Assembly (NCBI RefSeq): GCF_002005165.1
Contig: NZ_CP019699.1
Span: 2,852,001-2,916,000 of the forward strand
DNA from: Novibacillus thermophilus
GTDB lineage: Bacteria > Bacillota > Bacilli > Thermoactinomycetales > Novibacillaceae
Direction of reading: 5' to 3'
Length of the DNA stretch: 64,000 nt
Shown here: positions 18,168-26,010 of the stretch, piece by piece
Layout: every line of letters begins with the position of its first letter
Position numbering within the stretch: position 1 is the stretch's first letter
Made by a program: the position numbers and the translations under genes
Notes under the pieces: generated by a model
The model's database searches: none
The model's input: only the letters and a program-made list of their open reading frames with translations
Told to the model about the DNA's origin: nothing

Positions 18168-18644
18168 TCACTCTCCTGTCACGTGAATTCTTCCTTGCAT
18201 GAGATGGTGACCGGAACCGCAGTACTCGTGGCAAAGGACCAAATACTCTCCTGGTTCTTTAAACGTGAAGGTTTGCTCTGTAACGTGCCCAGGCTCTACC
18301 ATCATGTTCACTGTCGTTCCGGGAATATAAAATCCGTGGACGACATCTTTGCTTGTCATTTGAAAATGTACTTTTGTTCCTGTCGGCACAGTCACTTCCA
18401 TTGGATCGTAACCGAAAACGTACGACACGGATGTAAGGACGTACTCGTTGGAACCGATCTGTCGAAGTCAGGGACGGTCAAAAGGCGGGGATTCCGTCAC
18501 TTTTTCTGGCTCAATCGTCTTTTCCATTCCGTCCGTCGGATGTAAGCCCATGTAAAACCCCATAAACCCGGTTATGAGCAAAAACAGGATGAGTGTTCCA
18601 ATGCCGATCCCAAGCCAAATGCGTTCATAGCGGGGGATGTCCAT
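18168..18644 (-). pseudogene. ba3-type cytochrome oxidase subunit II, opal stop in frame
   Basis: CuA-bearing subunit II of 158 codons with an N-terminal membrane anchor (IGIGTLILFLLITGF) and a complete CuA loop CHEYCGSGHHLM. The frame from ATG 18644 is interrupted by TGA at 18468-18470, in FDRP-stop-LRQIGSNEY. The intact paralogue reads FDKPGLKQIGDNEY, so a Gly GGA probably became TGA. It is the second nonsense codon in this operon. Downstream reinitiation at an internal Met would lack the membrane anchor. Confidence 0.87.
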
Positions 18645-18673
18645 TTGATTCGCCCTTTCTCAATCCAAACTTT

Positions 18674-18829
18674 TTAAAGAGTCACGCTTATGTAGATATA
18701 GAAAACAATCAACCACATCGCCAATATGACTCCGCCAATGAATAAGACGGATACAAACGTCCCCCGTAAGTGTTCATCCTTATTTTTATCTACCTGATTC
18801 GCTTTATGTTGGTCTGGTGAACGATTCAT
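18674..18829 (-). CDS. Oxidase subunit IIa-like small membrane protein (first copy)
   Basis: Fifty-one residues starting MNRSPDQHKANQ, with a charged N-terminus (VDKNKDEHLRGTFVSV) and one membrane helix (LFIGGVILAMWLIVFYIYI). It matches the layout of subunit IIa, the single-helix partner of ba3 oxidases, and resembles the copy at 25351 (shared LKGTFVSV-type segment). It is first in the minus-strand operon, before subunits II and I. The start is uncertain; upstream in-frame ATGs exist but no strong ribosome site. Confidence 0.65.
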   Translation of the reverse strand: MNRSPDQHKANQVDKNKDEHLRGTFVSVLFIGGVILAMWLIVFYIYISVTL

Positions 18830-18980
18830 GTTAGACTCAACACCATTCGTCATACAATATGTATCTGTCATTAACGTGCACAACGATCGATGAAAATATA
18901 CAGTGATTCCTGTCTGAACAACAGATTGTGGAAATGGTAGGATTTAAAGTAATAGTACTGTTCATGTTGGAGGTGTCACA

Positions 18981-19691
18981 ATGGGGAAACCGTTTGTCCA
19001 TAAAATACTGACCGGAAAAGTGAAACAGCTGGGGACCCCTGATGCTCTGAATCGCATGGACAGACCGTGGAAGAGCGGCATGTTCAAGATAGAAACGGAT
19101 GGCCCCCTTTGGCTGGAGAGAACGGGTCTTAAAGGAGATGAAGTGGCCGATAAGAAAAACCACGGTGGTCCGGAAAAAGCCGTTTTTGCGTATCCGATCA
19201 AACACTATGACTACTGGAAAAAAGATTTAGAGCTGGACTCGATCGATGTAGGGGCCATGGGTGAGAATCTGGCAGTACTTGACATGGATGAGTGTTCGGT
19301 GTGTGTCGGGGACACATACCAATTGGGCGATTCCATTATCCAAGTATCCCAGCCCCGGCGGCCGTGCTGGAAACCGGCAAGGAGATTTCGGGTCATAGAT
19401 TTTGCATTAAGAATTCAAAACAGCGGCAGGACCGGCTGGTACTTCCGTGTTCTGAAAGAAGGTTACGTCCAATCAGGCATTGAATTGAAATTGATCGAAC
19501 GGCCGCACCCAGAGTGGACGATCGCTGCGTGCAACGACGTCATGTATGTTCATAAAGACAACAGGCGACTAGCAGAAGAACTCGCAACGTGCGAACTGTT
19601 GTCTGAAAACTGGAGACGTTCATTAAAGAAACGGATCCTCGGCCAGTCCTCCTCGATAGAGCAGCGAGTGTTTGGACCAAATATCGGGTGA
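18981..19691 (+). CDS. MOSC-domain protein (YflK/YiiM-like)
   Basis: Cytoplasmic MOSC (molybdenum cofactor sulfurase C-terminal) domain protein of 236 residues. Landmarks are GLKGDEVADKKNHGGPEKAV, GAMGENLAV and the conserved Cys in QPRRPCWKPARRF; that Cys is proposed to bind the cofactor or its sulfur. Relatives such as YiiM detoxify N-hydroxylated compounds together with a molybdenum cofactor. ATG 18981 follows GGAGGTGTCACA. It is a lone gene, but the cofactor operon is 5 kb away. Confidence 0.85.
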   Translation: MGKPFVHKILTGKVKQLGTPDALNRMDRPWKSGMFKIETDGPLWLERTGLKGDEVADKKNHGGPEKAVFAYPIKHYDYWKKDLELDSIDVGAMGENLAVLDMDECSVCVGDTYQLGDSIIQVSQPRRPCWKPARRFRVIDFALRIQNSGRTGWYFRVLKEGYVQSGIELKLIERPHPEWTIAACNDVMYVHKDNRRLAEELATCELLSENWRRSLKKRILGQSSSIEQRVFGPNIG

Positions 19692-19791
19692 GGGACATCA
19701 TGCCCCGAACACACGTCCTCTTTCGACGCCTAGAGGAGACGGGTCAGGTCAGAAGGTCCAATCTGATTGCTCGTCGTGATTCGGGATGAAT

Positions 19792-20481
19792 TTAATACGC
19801 TATGAAGCGATACCCCATTCCCCTCACCGTTTCGATCCATTCCTCTTCACTCACGTGGCGCAGTTTTTCCCTCAGCTTCCCGATGTGGACGTCCACTGTC
19901 CGCTCTGTAACGACTTTGTCGAAATGGGGGTACAATTCGTCTAATATCTGGGTACGCTTTAAAATCTGGTTCGGGTGTTTCATCAAAAAGTGTAATAATT
20001 TAAATTCGTGATGGGTGAGGGTGAGAGGAGTTCCTTTAAAATGAGCTTCTCCTTTCAACGGTTTTAAGGTCAGTCCTCTGAACGTAATTTTTTGACAACG
20101 CTGCGCGGTGCGGCGAAACACCGTTTCCACCCTTACAACGAGCTCTTTCAGACTGAAGGGCTTCGTCACGTAATCGTCGGCCCCCATTTGCAACCCTTTG
20201 ATGCGGTCTTTTTCTGAGGCTTTTGCGGTGAGCATAATAATCGGAACGTCACTCTTCATGTCACGCCTGATCCACTGGCATACGGCTTCCCCGCTTGTTT
20301 TGGGGAGCATCAAATCGATGATCACGAAACACGGATCCTCCTGTTTAAATTGCTTCTTTGCTTCAATACCATCGGCTGCTTCACTCACCTCGTAGCCGGC
20401 ATTTTCCAAATACGCGCGTACAAGGTTCCTAATTTTAGCGTCGTCTTCCACAATTAAAATAGATTTGCCTTGCGTGTTCAT
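19792..20481 (-). CDS. OmpR-family response regulator (orphan)
   Basis: Receiver domain (residues about 7-120) with the acidic pair EDD, phospho-acceptor Asp in VIIDLMLPKTSG and Lys in DYVTKPFSLKEL, followed by a winged-helix DNA-binding domain ending VDVHIGKLREKLR ... RGMGYRFIAY. GGAGG lies upstream of ATG 20481. At 229 residues it is full length. No histidine kinase is adjacent, so its partner is encoded elsewhere or it acts alone. Confidence 0.9.
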   Translation of the reverse strand: MNTQGKSILIVEDDAKIRNLVRAYLENAGYEVSEAADGIEAKKQFKQEDPCFVIIDLMLPKTSGEAVCQWIRRDMKSDVPIIMLTAKASEKDRIKGLQMGADDYVTKPFSLKELVVRVETVFRRTAQRCQKITFRGLTLKPLKGEAHFKGTPLTLTHHEFKLLHFLMKHPNQILKRTQILDELYPHFDKVVTERTVDVHIGKLREKLRHVSEEEWIETVRGMGYRFIAY

Positions 20482-20586
20482 CGCAAACCTCCGACGGTAA
20501 GCATCAAAACGTGAATACTAAAAAAGGGTTAAGCTACTATTACTTTACAACATTCTCGAAGACCTCTCCAAAGAGGAAAACAAAGG

Positions 20587-20636
20587 TTGCATAATATTCG
20601 TTTGTCGTGTAATATACATATACAGGTATAGGTATA
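20587..20636 (+). promoter_or_regulatory. Sigma-A promoter with overlapping CstR-type operator
   Basis: TTGCAT (20587-20592) and TAATAT (20610-20615) are 17 bp apart. A 25-bp element at 20612-20636, containing TACAGGTATAGGTATA, covers the -10 and start site. The same element occurs in the opposite orientation at 21195-21219 with two mismatches. The position suits repression by the CstR-like protein encoded at 24865. Confidence 0.7.
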
Positions 20637-20657
20637 AATCAAAAGGAGGTGAAACGA

Positions 20658-21140
20658 ATGGCTGAACAGCCAAAAGGGACGACGATCATCCTTTTCAGCG
20701 GCGATATGGACAAAGCGATGGCTGCCTTTATCATTGCCAACGGAGCGGCATCGTTTGGTCACGACGTGACGATGTTCTTTACGTTCTGGGGGCTGAATGC
20801 GTTAAGGAAGGACGAACGCGTGCCGGTAAAGAAGGGGCTGTTAGAAAAGGCGTTTGGTAAATTGATGCCGCGAGGCGTGGAAAGGTTCGGTCTGTCCAAA
20901 ATGAACTTTGCCGGCCTCGGCCCGAAATTGATCAAACATGTGATGAAAAAGCACCAGACGGCATCTTTGCCAGAACTAATCGAAATGGCAAAGGAACAAG
21001 GCGTGAAATTGGTAGCCTGCACGATGACGATGGATCTGCTCGGGCTGCAAAAAGAAGAGTTGATCGACGGCTTAGAGTACGGCGGTGTCGGAACTTACAT
21101 CGGTGATGCATCAGAGCGCAATGTTAATTTGTTTATTTAA
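20658..21140 (+). CDS. DsrE/DsrF-like sulfur-transfer family protein
   Basis: Cytoplasmic DsrE-fold protein of 160 residues, starting at ATG 20658 behind AAGGAGGT. It shows the ATP-cone-like strand TTIILFSGDMDKAMAAFIIANGA (shortened to TTIILFSGDMDKAMAAF here) and the VKLVACTMTMDLLGL motif with one conserved Cys that could carry persulfide. Such proteins (YrkE-like) accompany TusA and rhodanese in persulfide relay. First gene of the sulfide cluster, under the promoter and operator just upstream. Confidence 0.85.
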   Translation: MAEQPKGTTIILFSGDMDKAMAAFIIANGAASFGHDVTMFFTFWGLNALRKDERVPVKKGLLEKAFGKLMPRGVERFGLSKMNFAGLGPKLIKHVMKKHQTASLPELIEMAKEQGVKLVACTMTMDLLGLQKEELIDGLEYGGVGTYIGDASERNVNLFI

Positions 21141-21194
21141 GTTCATGCAACAAGAGTCTCGTGGCAAATCGCCGCGTTAAAATTTGCGGCCAAA

Positions 21195-21219
21195 TATACC
21201 TATACCCGTAAATGTATAT
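21195..21219 (-). promoter_or_regulatory. Second CstR-type operator (inverted copy)
   Basis: A 25-bp element starting TATACCTATACC and ending ATGTATAT matches the reverse complement of 20612-20636 at 23 of 25 positions. It lies about 36 bp before the TusA-rhodanese start, where a second repressor-controlled promoter would be expected. Confidence 0.65.
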
Positions 21220-21255
21220 GGCGATAAACGAGCGCTTCTGAAGGGAGGTCTCACA

Positions 21256-21828
21256 GTGAAAATATCGGTAGACAAAGTGTTAGACGCCAAAGGTCTGTCC
21301 TGTCCCATGCCCATTGTGAAAACAAAGAAGGCGATGGACCATCTCGCACCCGGACAGGTCGTGGAAGTCCAGGCGACCGACAGAGGGTCTTTGGCCGACA
21401 TTCAGGCGTGGGCCAAAAGCACTGGACATCAGTACTTGGGAACGACAGAGGAAGGTGATGTCCTGAAACATTACGTGCGAAAAGCCAACCCGAATGAAGA
21501 GAAAAAGGAAGCGAAGCACCCGCATGTCGCCGATTTGGAGGAACTTCGCCAAAAACTCGAAGCTGGAGAGAAGTTCACCATACTCGATGTACGGGAACCG
21601 GCGGAATACGCCTTCGGTCACATTCCCGGAGCCATATCGATTCCGCTGGGAGAGTTAGAACAACGCCTTGACGAACTCAACCGGGAAGATGACATTTACG
21701 TCATTTGCCGCACCGGGAACCGCAGCGATGTAGCCGCCCAACTGTTGGCGCAATCTGGATTTAAAAAGGTGAAAAACACAGTGCCGGGAATGACAGAGTG
21801 GACCGGCCCGACGGAAAAAACAACATGA
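21256..21828 (+). CDS. TusA-rhodanese fusion protein
   Basis: Two-domain sulfur carrier of 190 residues. Residues about 6-75 form a TusA domain with the active Cys in [15 protein letters not shown]. Residues about 95-185 form a rhodanese domain with the persulfide loop [10 protein letters not shown]. It can accept sulfane sulfur and pass it on. GTG 21256 follows GAAGGGAGGTCTCACA. The TusA half is strikingly like the stand-alone TusA at 23014, at DNA level as well, implying an in-cluster duplication. Confidence 0.9.
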   Translation: MKISVDKVLDAKGLSCPMPIVKTKKAMDHLAPGQVVEVQATDRGSLADIQAWAKSTGHQYLGTTEEGDVLKHYVRKANPNEEKKEAKHPHVADLEELRQKLEAGEKFTILDVREPAEYAFGHIPGAISIPLGELEQRLDELNREDDIYVICRTGNRSDVAAQLLAQSGFKKVKNTVPGMTEWTGPTEKTT

Positions 21829-21853
21829 TCATTTTGAAGGAGGTCTGTTTAAC

Positions 21854-22987
21854 ATGACGGTACAACCGATGAGTGCAGCACAGCTGACGAGGAAAGTTAT
21901 AGACAAAGAACCGCTGTTTATTTTGGACGTGCGCAATGAACGTGAATTTGCCGATTGGAAAGTTGAAGGCGAGAATTTTCAGATACTCAACAAGCCTTAC
22001 TTTGAGCTGTTGGATGGAGTCGATTCCGTCGCCCACCAACTTCCGCAAGAGGAAGACATTCTCGTCGTTTGCGCCAAAGAAGGGTCAGCCAAGTACGTCG
22101 CAGAACGACTTTGTGATGCCGGTTTTAAACGCTTGTCTTACTTGCAAGGCGGGATGAAGGCGTGGAGCGAGCATTTAGAACCGGTCAAAATAGGTGAACT
22201 GAGCGGTGGCGGATCGATTTACCAATTCGTCCGCCTCGGGAAAGGGTGCCTCTCCTACGTCATTGAAGCAGACGGCGAGGCGGCCATCGTCGATGCGAAC
22301 CGCATGGTGGATGCTTACACGCAGTTTGCAAAGGACAACGGTTTGTCCATCCGGCACATTATCGACACTCACGTTCACGCCGATCACATTTCGGGCGGCC
22401 GACGACTGGCAAAACAGACGGGGGCTCTTTACTGGCTGCCGCCGAAAGATGCGGAAGAAGTGACCTTCGATTACCGTCCTTTAGTGGACGGAACGTCAAT
22501 CGCCCTCGGTGGAGGAAAAGTGGAAATCAAGGCCGTGCACACGCCGGGACACACGATCGGCAGCACGTCGCTCATCGTAGACGGTAAGTACTTGTTGACG
22601 GGGGATCTCTTGTTTGTGGCGTCCATCGGCCGTCCCGACCTCGCCGGCAAGGCAAAGGAATGGGTCGACGATTTACGCCATACACTGTACGAAACGTACA
22701 GGCAACTGCCAGGTCACCTCGTTGTACTGCCGGCACATTTCAGTGACATGAGGGAGTTAAATCCCAACGGAAGCGTACAGGAGAAGCTGGGCGAACTTTA
22801 CCGCCATAACAAAGGGCTTAGAATCGAAAGCGATGACGAATTTCGCGTCACCGTCACGGAAAACTTACCGCCCCGGCCGAATGCTTATCAAGAAATTCGT
22901 CAAGTGAACATGGGAAAACTCCATCCGAACGCAGATGAACAAAGTGAAATGGAAATCGGGCCAAACCATTGCGCCGTTCACGAGTAA
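21854..22987 (+). CDS. Persulfide dioxygenase with N-terminal rhodanese domain (CstB-like)
   Basis: Non-haem iron enzyme that oxidises low-molecular-weight persulfides, with a built-in rhodanese. Residues about 8-110 are rhodanese-like with the loop [10 protein letters not shown]. Residues about 120-350 are a metallo-beta-lactamase fold with the metal motif [12 protein letters not shown], then [17 protein letters not shown] and LPAHF. Staphylococcal CstB has the order dioxygenase then rhodanese, whereas here the rhodanese comes first. AAGGAGGTCTG precedes ATG 21854. It is the catalytic core of the sulfide detoxification cluster. Confidence 0.9.
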   Translation: MTVQPMSAAQLTRKVIDKEPLFILDVRNEREFADWKVEGENFQILNKPYFELLDGVDSVAHQLPQEEDILVVCAKEGSAKYVAERLCDAGFKRLSYLQGGMKAWSEHLEPVKIGELSGGGSIYQFVRLGKGCLSYVIEADGEAAIVDANRMVDAYTQFAKDNGLSIRHIIDTHVHADHISGGRRLAKQTGALYWLPPKDAEEVTFDYRPLVDGTSIALGGGKVEIKAVHTPGHTIGSTSLIVDGKYLLTGDLLFVASIGRPDLAGKAKEWVDDLRHTLYETYRQLPGHLVVLPAHFSDMRELNPNGSVQEKLGELYRHNKGLRIESDDEFRVTVTENLPPRPNAYQEIRQVNMGKLHPNADEQSEMEIGPNHCAVHE

Positions 22988-23013
22988 TGTTTGTCGAAAG
23001 GGAGGTTGCTAAG

Positions 23014-23241
23014 ATGCACAGGGATAAAGTGTTGGATGCAAAAGGTCTGTCTTGCCCGATGCCCATCGTCAAAACGAAAAAAGCGATGGACAGCCTCCAG
23101 TCAGGACAAGTGCTTGAAGTCCAGACGACAGATAAGGGATCTAGAAGCGACTTGGCCGCTTGGGCCAAGTCGAGTGGGCACACCTTGCTGGAGACAAAGG
23201 AAGAAGACGGTGTACTCACGTTCTTTATTCGCAAAAGCTAA
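23014..23241 (+). CDS. TusA-family sulfur carrier
   Basis: Stand-alone 75-residue TusA-like protein with the catalytic Cys in [18 protein letters not shown] 23014 ([11 protein letters not shown]) follows GAAAGGGAGG; a longer in-frame reading overlaps the dioxygenase and is less likely. It likely ferries persulfide between the rhodanese and dioxygenase proteins. A hairpin (GAAGGGCA with TGCCCTTC, 23247-23279) separates it from the exporter gene. Confidence 0.88.
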   Translation: MHRDKVLDAKGLSCPMPIVKTKKAMDSLQSGQVLEVQTTDKGSRSDLAAWAKSSGHTLLETKEEDGVLTFFIRKS

Positions 23242-23303
23242 ACGAGGGAAGGGCATCCGTGTAAGAAGGGTGCCCTTCGTTTGTAAACAAAGGAGGAGAG
23301 TCG

Positions 23304-24083
23304 ATGGCGGCTGAACTTATTATGACAATTTTCGCTATCGGTTTTATCGGATCTTTTATCTCCGGCATGGTCGGAATTGGCGGGTCGATCATTAAGTATC
23401 CGTTGCTTTTGTACGTGCCGCCGCTTCTCGGTTTGGCCGCGTTCAACGCGCATGAAGTGTCCGGGATCAGTGCCGTCCAAGTCTTTTTCGCGACAATCGG
23501 GGGAGTCTGGGCATTTCGCAAAGGCGGGTACTTGAATAAAAGTCTAATCGCGTATATGGGTGTGAGCACTGTAACCGGAAGCTTTATTGGGGGTTACGGC
23601 TCCAAGTTTTTGAGCGGTGACGCCATTAACGTCACGTACGCCGTCCTAGCGTCCATTGCGGCCGCGATGATGTTCGTCCCGAAAAAGGGAATCGACGAGC
23701 AACCGCTTGACCAGGTGACATTCCACAAGCTGCTAGCTTCCGCCATCTCCCTCACTGTCGGCATCGCCGCCGGGGTCGTCGGAGCGGCAGGGGCCTTTAT
23801 TTTAGTCCCGCTCATGCTCGTCGTCTTAAAAATTCCGACTCGCATGGCGATCGCCAGTTCATTGGCTATCACCTTCATTTCTTCCATTGGCACGACCGTC
23901 GGAAAAGTGGCCACGGGACAAGTGTTGTTCTGGCCGGCTGTCGTCATGGTCATCGCCAGTTTGATCGCTTCACCCCTCGGGGCTACTGTCAGTCAGAGAA
24001 TGAACACGAAGTGGTTGCAAGGTATTTTAGCGGTATTAATATTGGCTACGGCGGTGAACATTTGGGTCGACGTTTTAAAGTAG
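23304..24083 (+). CDS. TauE/SafE-family sulfite/sulfur-anion exporter
   Basis: Inner-membrane protein of 259 residues with about eight helices and the family repeat GFIGSFISGMVGIGGSIIK and SLTVGIAAGVVGAAGAF. In Cst operons this transporter exports the sulfite or thiosulfate produced by persulfide oxidation. ATG 23304 has a very strong AAAGGAGGAG site. Membrane end member of the sulfide cluster. Confidence 0.88.
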   Translation: MAAELIMTIFAIGFIGSFISGMVGIGGSIIKYPLLLYVPPLLGLAAFNAHEVSGISAVQVFFATIGGVWAFRKGGYLNKSLIAYMGVSTVTGSFIGGYGSKFLSGDAINVTYAVLASIAAAMMFVPKKGIDEQPLDQVTFHKLLASAISLTVGIAAGVVGAAGAFILVPLMLVVLKIPTRMAIASSLAITFISSIGTTVGKVATGQVLFWPAVVMVIASLIASPLGATVSQRMNTKWLQGILAVLILATAVNIWVDVLK

Positions 24084-24220
24084 AGCCCCACGAAGCGTTG
24101 TTTGTACTCGCAAATGAACTGAATATGGTGTGATCACTTCCCTTGGGACTCATTCGCACGACACGTGCCAATGTCATAAGGACGAGTAGCGCGCATTTTC
24201 AGGTTAAAGGTCTGTCGTGG

Positions 24221-24257
24221 TATACTGTAAGTGTACGGTATACCTCTGGGGGTAAGG
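24221..24257 (+). promoter_or_regulatory. Putative promoter -10 and CsoR/CstR-type site before methyltransferase-cstR
   Basis: TATACT (24221-24226) followed by GGTATACCTCTGGGGGTA (24237-24254), which resembles the TACC...GGTA operators of CsoR-family repressors. It sits just before the methyltransferase-repressor gene pair, so the repressor may control its own synthesis. The 200-bp gap from 24084 holds nothing else I recognise. Confidence 0.45.
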
Positions 24258-24281
24258 CGTTCTGAAAGGAGTCATGCCATC

Positions 24282-24908
24282 ATGGCCGGACACCGGTTTA
24301 AACCTGAACACGTTCAGAAGTTGCACGATCCAAAACGGGTTCAGCTCCTCCCTCAAGAAGAAATTATCCGAAACCTCTGTATCGCCCCAGGAGACCGGGT
24401 GGCTGATCTGGGAGCGGGGAGCGGCTACTTTACCTTACCGATCGCAAAAGCGACGCAAACCAACGTGTATGCCGTTGACATCGAACCGAAAATGTTAGAT
24501 GAACTCAAACGGAGAGCTGCAGCGGCAAACATTCACCACATTCAATCCGTTGTGAGCGATCTGGAAGACATCCCGCTAAAAGACGACTCAGTGGACAAGG
24601 TCATGGCAGCTTTCGTTTTACACGAAGTAGGAAACTTATCAAACGCTTTACAAGAGATGAAACGCATCCTCAAGCCGGGAGGAAGAGGACTCGTGCTAGA
24701 GTGGGAAGCCGTGGACACGGACGTGGGGCCGCCGGTCGCCGATCGGTTACCATCTGCACAGCTTGAGCAAACGTTGCGCCGGCACGGGTTTGACACAGTG
24801 TTGACCCATCCGCACGAAGCGTATTACGTCGTTCAGTTCACGCTGGCGAAGGGAGGGGAAAACGATGCACTATACGGAAGACATGAAAAACCGGATCAAA
24901 CGCATTGA
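24282..24908 (+). CDS. Class I SAM-dependent methyltransferase
   Basis: Cytoplasmic methyltransferase of 208 residues. Motif I is VADLGAGSGYFTLPIA, motif II carries VDIEPKML, and a UbiE-like AFVLHEVGN plus ILKPGGRGLVLEW follow. ATG 24282 follows GAAAGGAG. It overlaps the CstR-like gene by 44 nt, so the two are co-translated. The substrate is unknown; a thiol or sulfur-compound methylation would fit the cluster but is only an inference. Confidence 0.85.
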   Translation: MAGHRFKPEHVQKLHDPKRVQLLPQEEIIRNLCIAPGDRVADLGAGSGYFTLPIAKATQTNVYAVDIEPKMLDELKRRAAAANIHHIQSVVSDLEDIPLKDDSVDKVMAAFVLHEVGNLSNALQEMKRILKPGGRGLVLEWEAVDTDVGPPVADRLPSAQLEQTLRRHGFDTVLTHPHEAYYVVQFTLAKGGENDALYGRHEKPDQTH

Positions 24909-25125
24909 GGGACAAGCCCGCGGCATCTTGCGCATGATGGAAGAAGATAAAGAGTGCCGGGATGTCGTCCATCAATTGTCCGCTGTGCGTTCGGCTGTGG
25001 ACCGGGTCATCCTGTACATCGTCGGGACGAACATGGAAGCGTGCATCCGAGAGCAGTTGGAAAACGGGGGAGACACCGAAGAGGTCATTAAGGAAGCCGT
25101 CCAGCTACTTGTCAAAAGCCGTTGA
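24865..25125 (+). CDS. cstR: CsoR-family repressor, CstR-like persulfide sensor
   Basis: All-helical DNA-binding repressor of 86 residues beginning with the family pattern KNRIKRIEGQARGILRMMEE. It keeps two Cys at positions 31 and 60, the spacing of the reactive pair in staphylococcal CstR. The His that copper-sensing CsoR uses four residues before the second Cys is Asn here (NMEAC), so copper sensing is unlikely. Persulfide cross-linking of C31 and C60 would release the operators at 20612 and 21195. Last gene of the cluster. Confidence 0.85.
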   Translation: MHYTEDMKNRIKRIEGQARGILRMMEEDKECRDVVHQLSAVRSAVDRVILYIVGTNMEACIREQLENGGDTEEVIKEAVQLLVKSR

Positions 25126-25143
25126 GAGTGTGAAGAACCGCAG

Positions 25144-25191
25144 AAAACCGTCAGGGACATTGTGATGCTGCAACGTCCTTGACGGTTTTTT
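25144..25191 (+). terminator. Terminator of the sulfide cluster
   Basis: AAACCGTCAGGGAC pairs with GTCCTTGACGGTTT around a 16-nt loop, with T6 at the end (one mismatch). Confidence 0.9.
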
Positions 25192-25350
25192 ATATTGAGG
25201 GAATTCAACAGCGCAATTCAGGGATTTCCCCGATAGGCGCGAGTCCTCCGTCCGCTTAAGATGAAGTTAAGGTATCCCGCCAGACTGAATCAGTCACCGG
25301 TTTCGGGATAAACCGAGGAGTTACGTAAAGTTGAGAGGAGGCATCGGCTT

Positions 25351-25503
25351 ATGCCCAATCCGCAGGTGGAGCACAAAGTGACAGAGAAGCGAAAATTGGA
25401 CGAAAAAAGTCAACTGAAGGGCACTTTCGTTTCCGTGATGATACTGGGTGCCTTGATCATTGTGTGTTGGGTGGGCGTATGGATGCTGTATTTATCCCGT
25501 TAG
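25351..25503 (+). CDS. Oxidase subunit IIa-like small membrane protein (second copy)
   Basis: Fifty residues. ATG 25351 follows GAGAGGAGG. A polar N-terminus with KLDEKSQLKGTFVSV leads into one helix (MILGALIIVCWVGVWMLYL). It has the size and position of subunit IIa of ba3 oxidases and heads the intact operon: it lies 24 bp before subunit II, which is in turn joined to subunit I. About 150 bp of leader sequence before it holds no other gene. Confidence 0.72.
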   Translation: MPNPQVEHKVTEKRKLDEKSQLKGTFVSVMILGALIIVCWVGVWMLYLSR

Positions 25504-25527
25504 GCAAGAAAGGAGAAAAGCGGACCC

Positions 25528-26010
25528 ATGAACATGCCCAAGTATGAAAAAATTTGGTTGCTTTTTGGGACCGGCACACTGCTCGTCTTTTTAATTGTCG
25601 TGGGAATTAGTGCATTTTATATGGGCAATCAGCCGCCGAGCTGTGCCGTGACACTCGATCCGCAAAAAGTGGATGAAACGCCTCCGTTTGACAAGCCAGG
25701 TCTCAAACAAATCGGCGACAACGAATACCAACTGGATATCGTGGCTTCTGCCTTTGACTACGACGTCGGCGCCGAGGACAAATTGGTGCGCATCCCGAAA
25801 GGGGCGACGGTTCATTTTAATGCCACGACGAAAGACGTCGTTCACGGATTCCAATTAGTCGGGACAAACGTCAATATGATGCTTGAACCGGGATACGTCA
25901 GTACGTACTCCAATACGTTCGACAAACCCGGAAAGTACACCCTTCTATGCAACGAATACTGCGGCGTCGGGCACCACATGATGGCCGCGACGATTGAGGT
26001 GACAGAGTAA
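25528..26010 (+). CDS. ba3-type cytochrome oxidase subunit II (CuA)
   Basis: Receives electrons from cytochrome c on the outer face of the membrane. An N-terminal anchor (LLFGTGTLLVFLIVVGI) is followed by a cupredoxin domain with the CuA loop CNEYCGVGHHMM and the upstream His in DVVHGFQLVG. 160 residues is normal for the short B-type subunit II. RBS AGAAAGGAGAAAAG. Its stop overlaps the subunit I start by one base. Compare the broken copy at 18168-18644. Confidence 0.93.
   Translation: MNMPKYEKIWLLFGTGTLLVFLIVVGISAFYMGNQPPSCAVTLDPQKVDETPPFDKPGLKQIGDNEYQLDIVASAFDYDVGAEDKLVRIPKGATVHFNATTKDVVHGFQLVGTNVNMMLEPGYVSTYSNTFDKPGKYTLLCNEYCGVGHHMMAATIEVTE

Noticed and set aside
16873-18470. Reading TAG and TGA as pyrrolysine or selenocysteine codons
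   Set aside because: The residues in the paralogue are Trp and Gly, not catalytic positions, and no adjacent selenocysteine-type stem-loop stands out.
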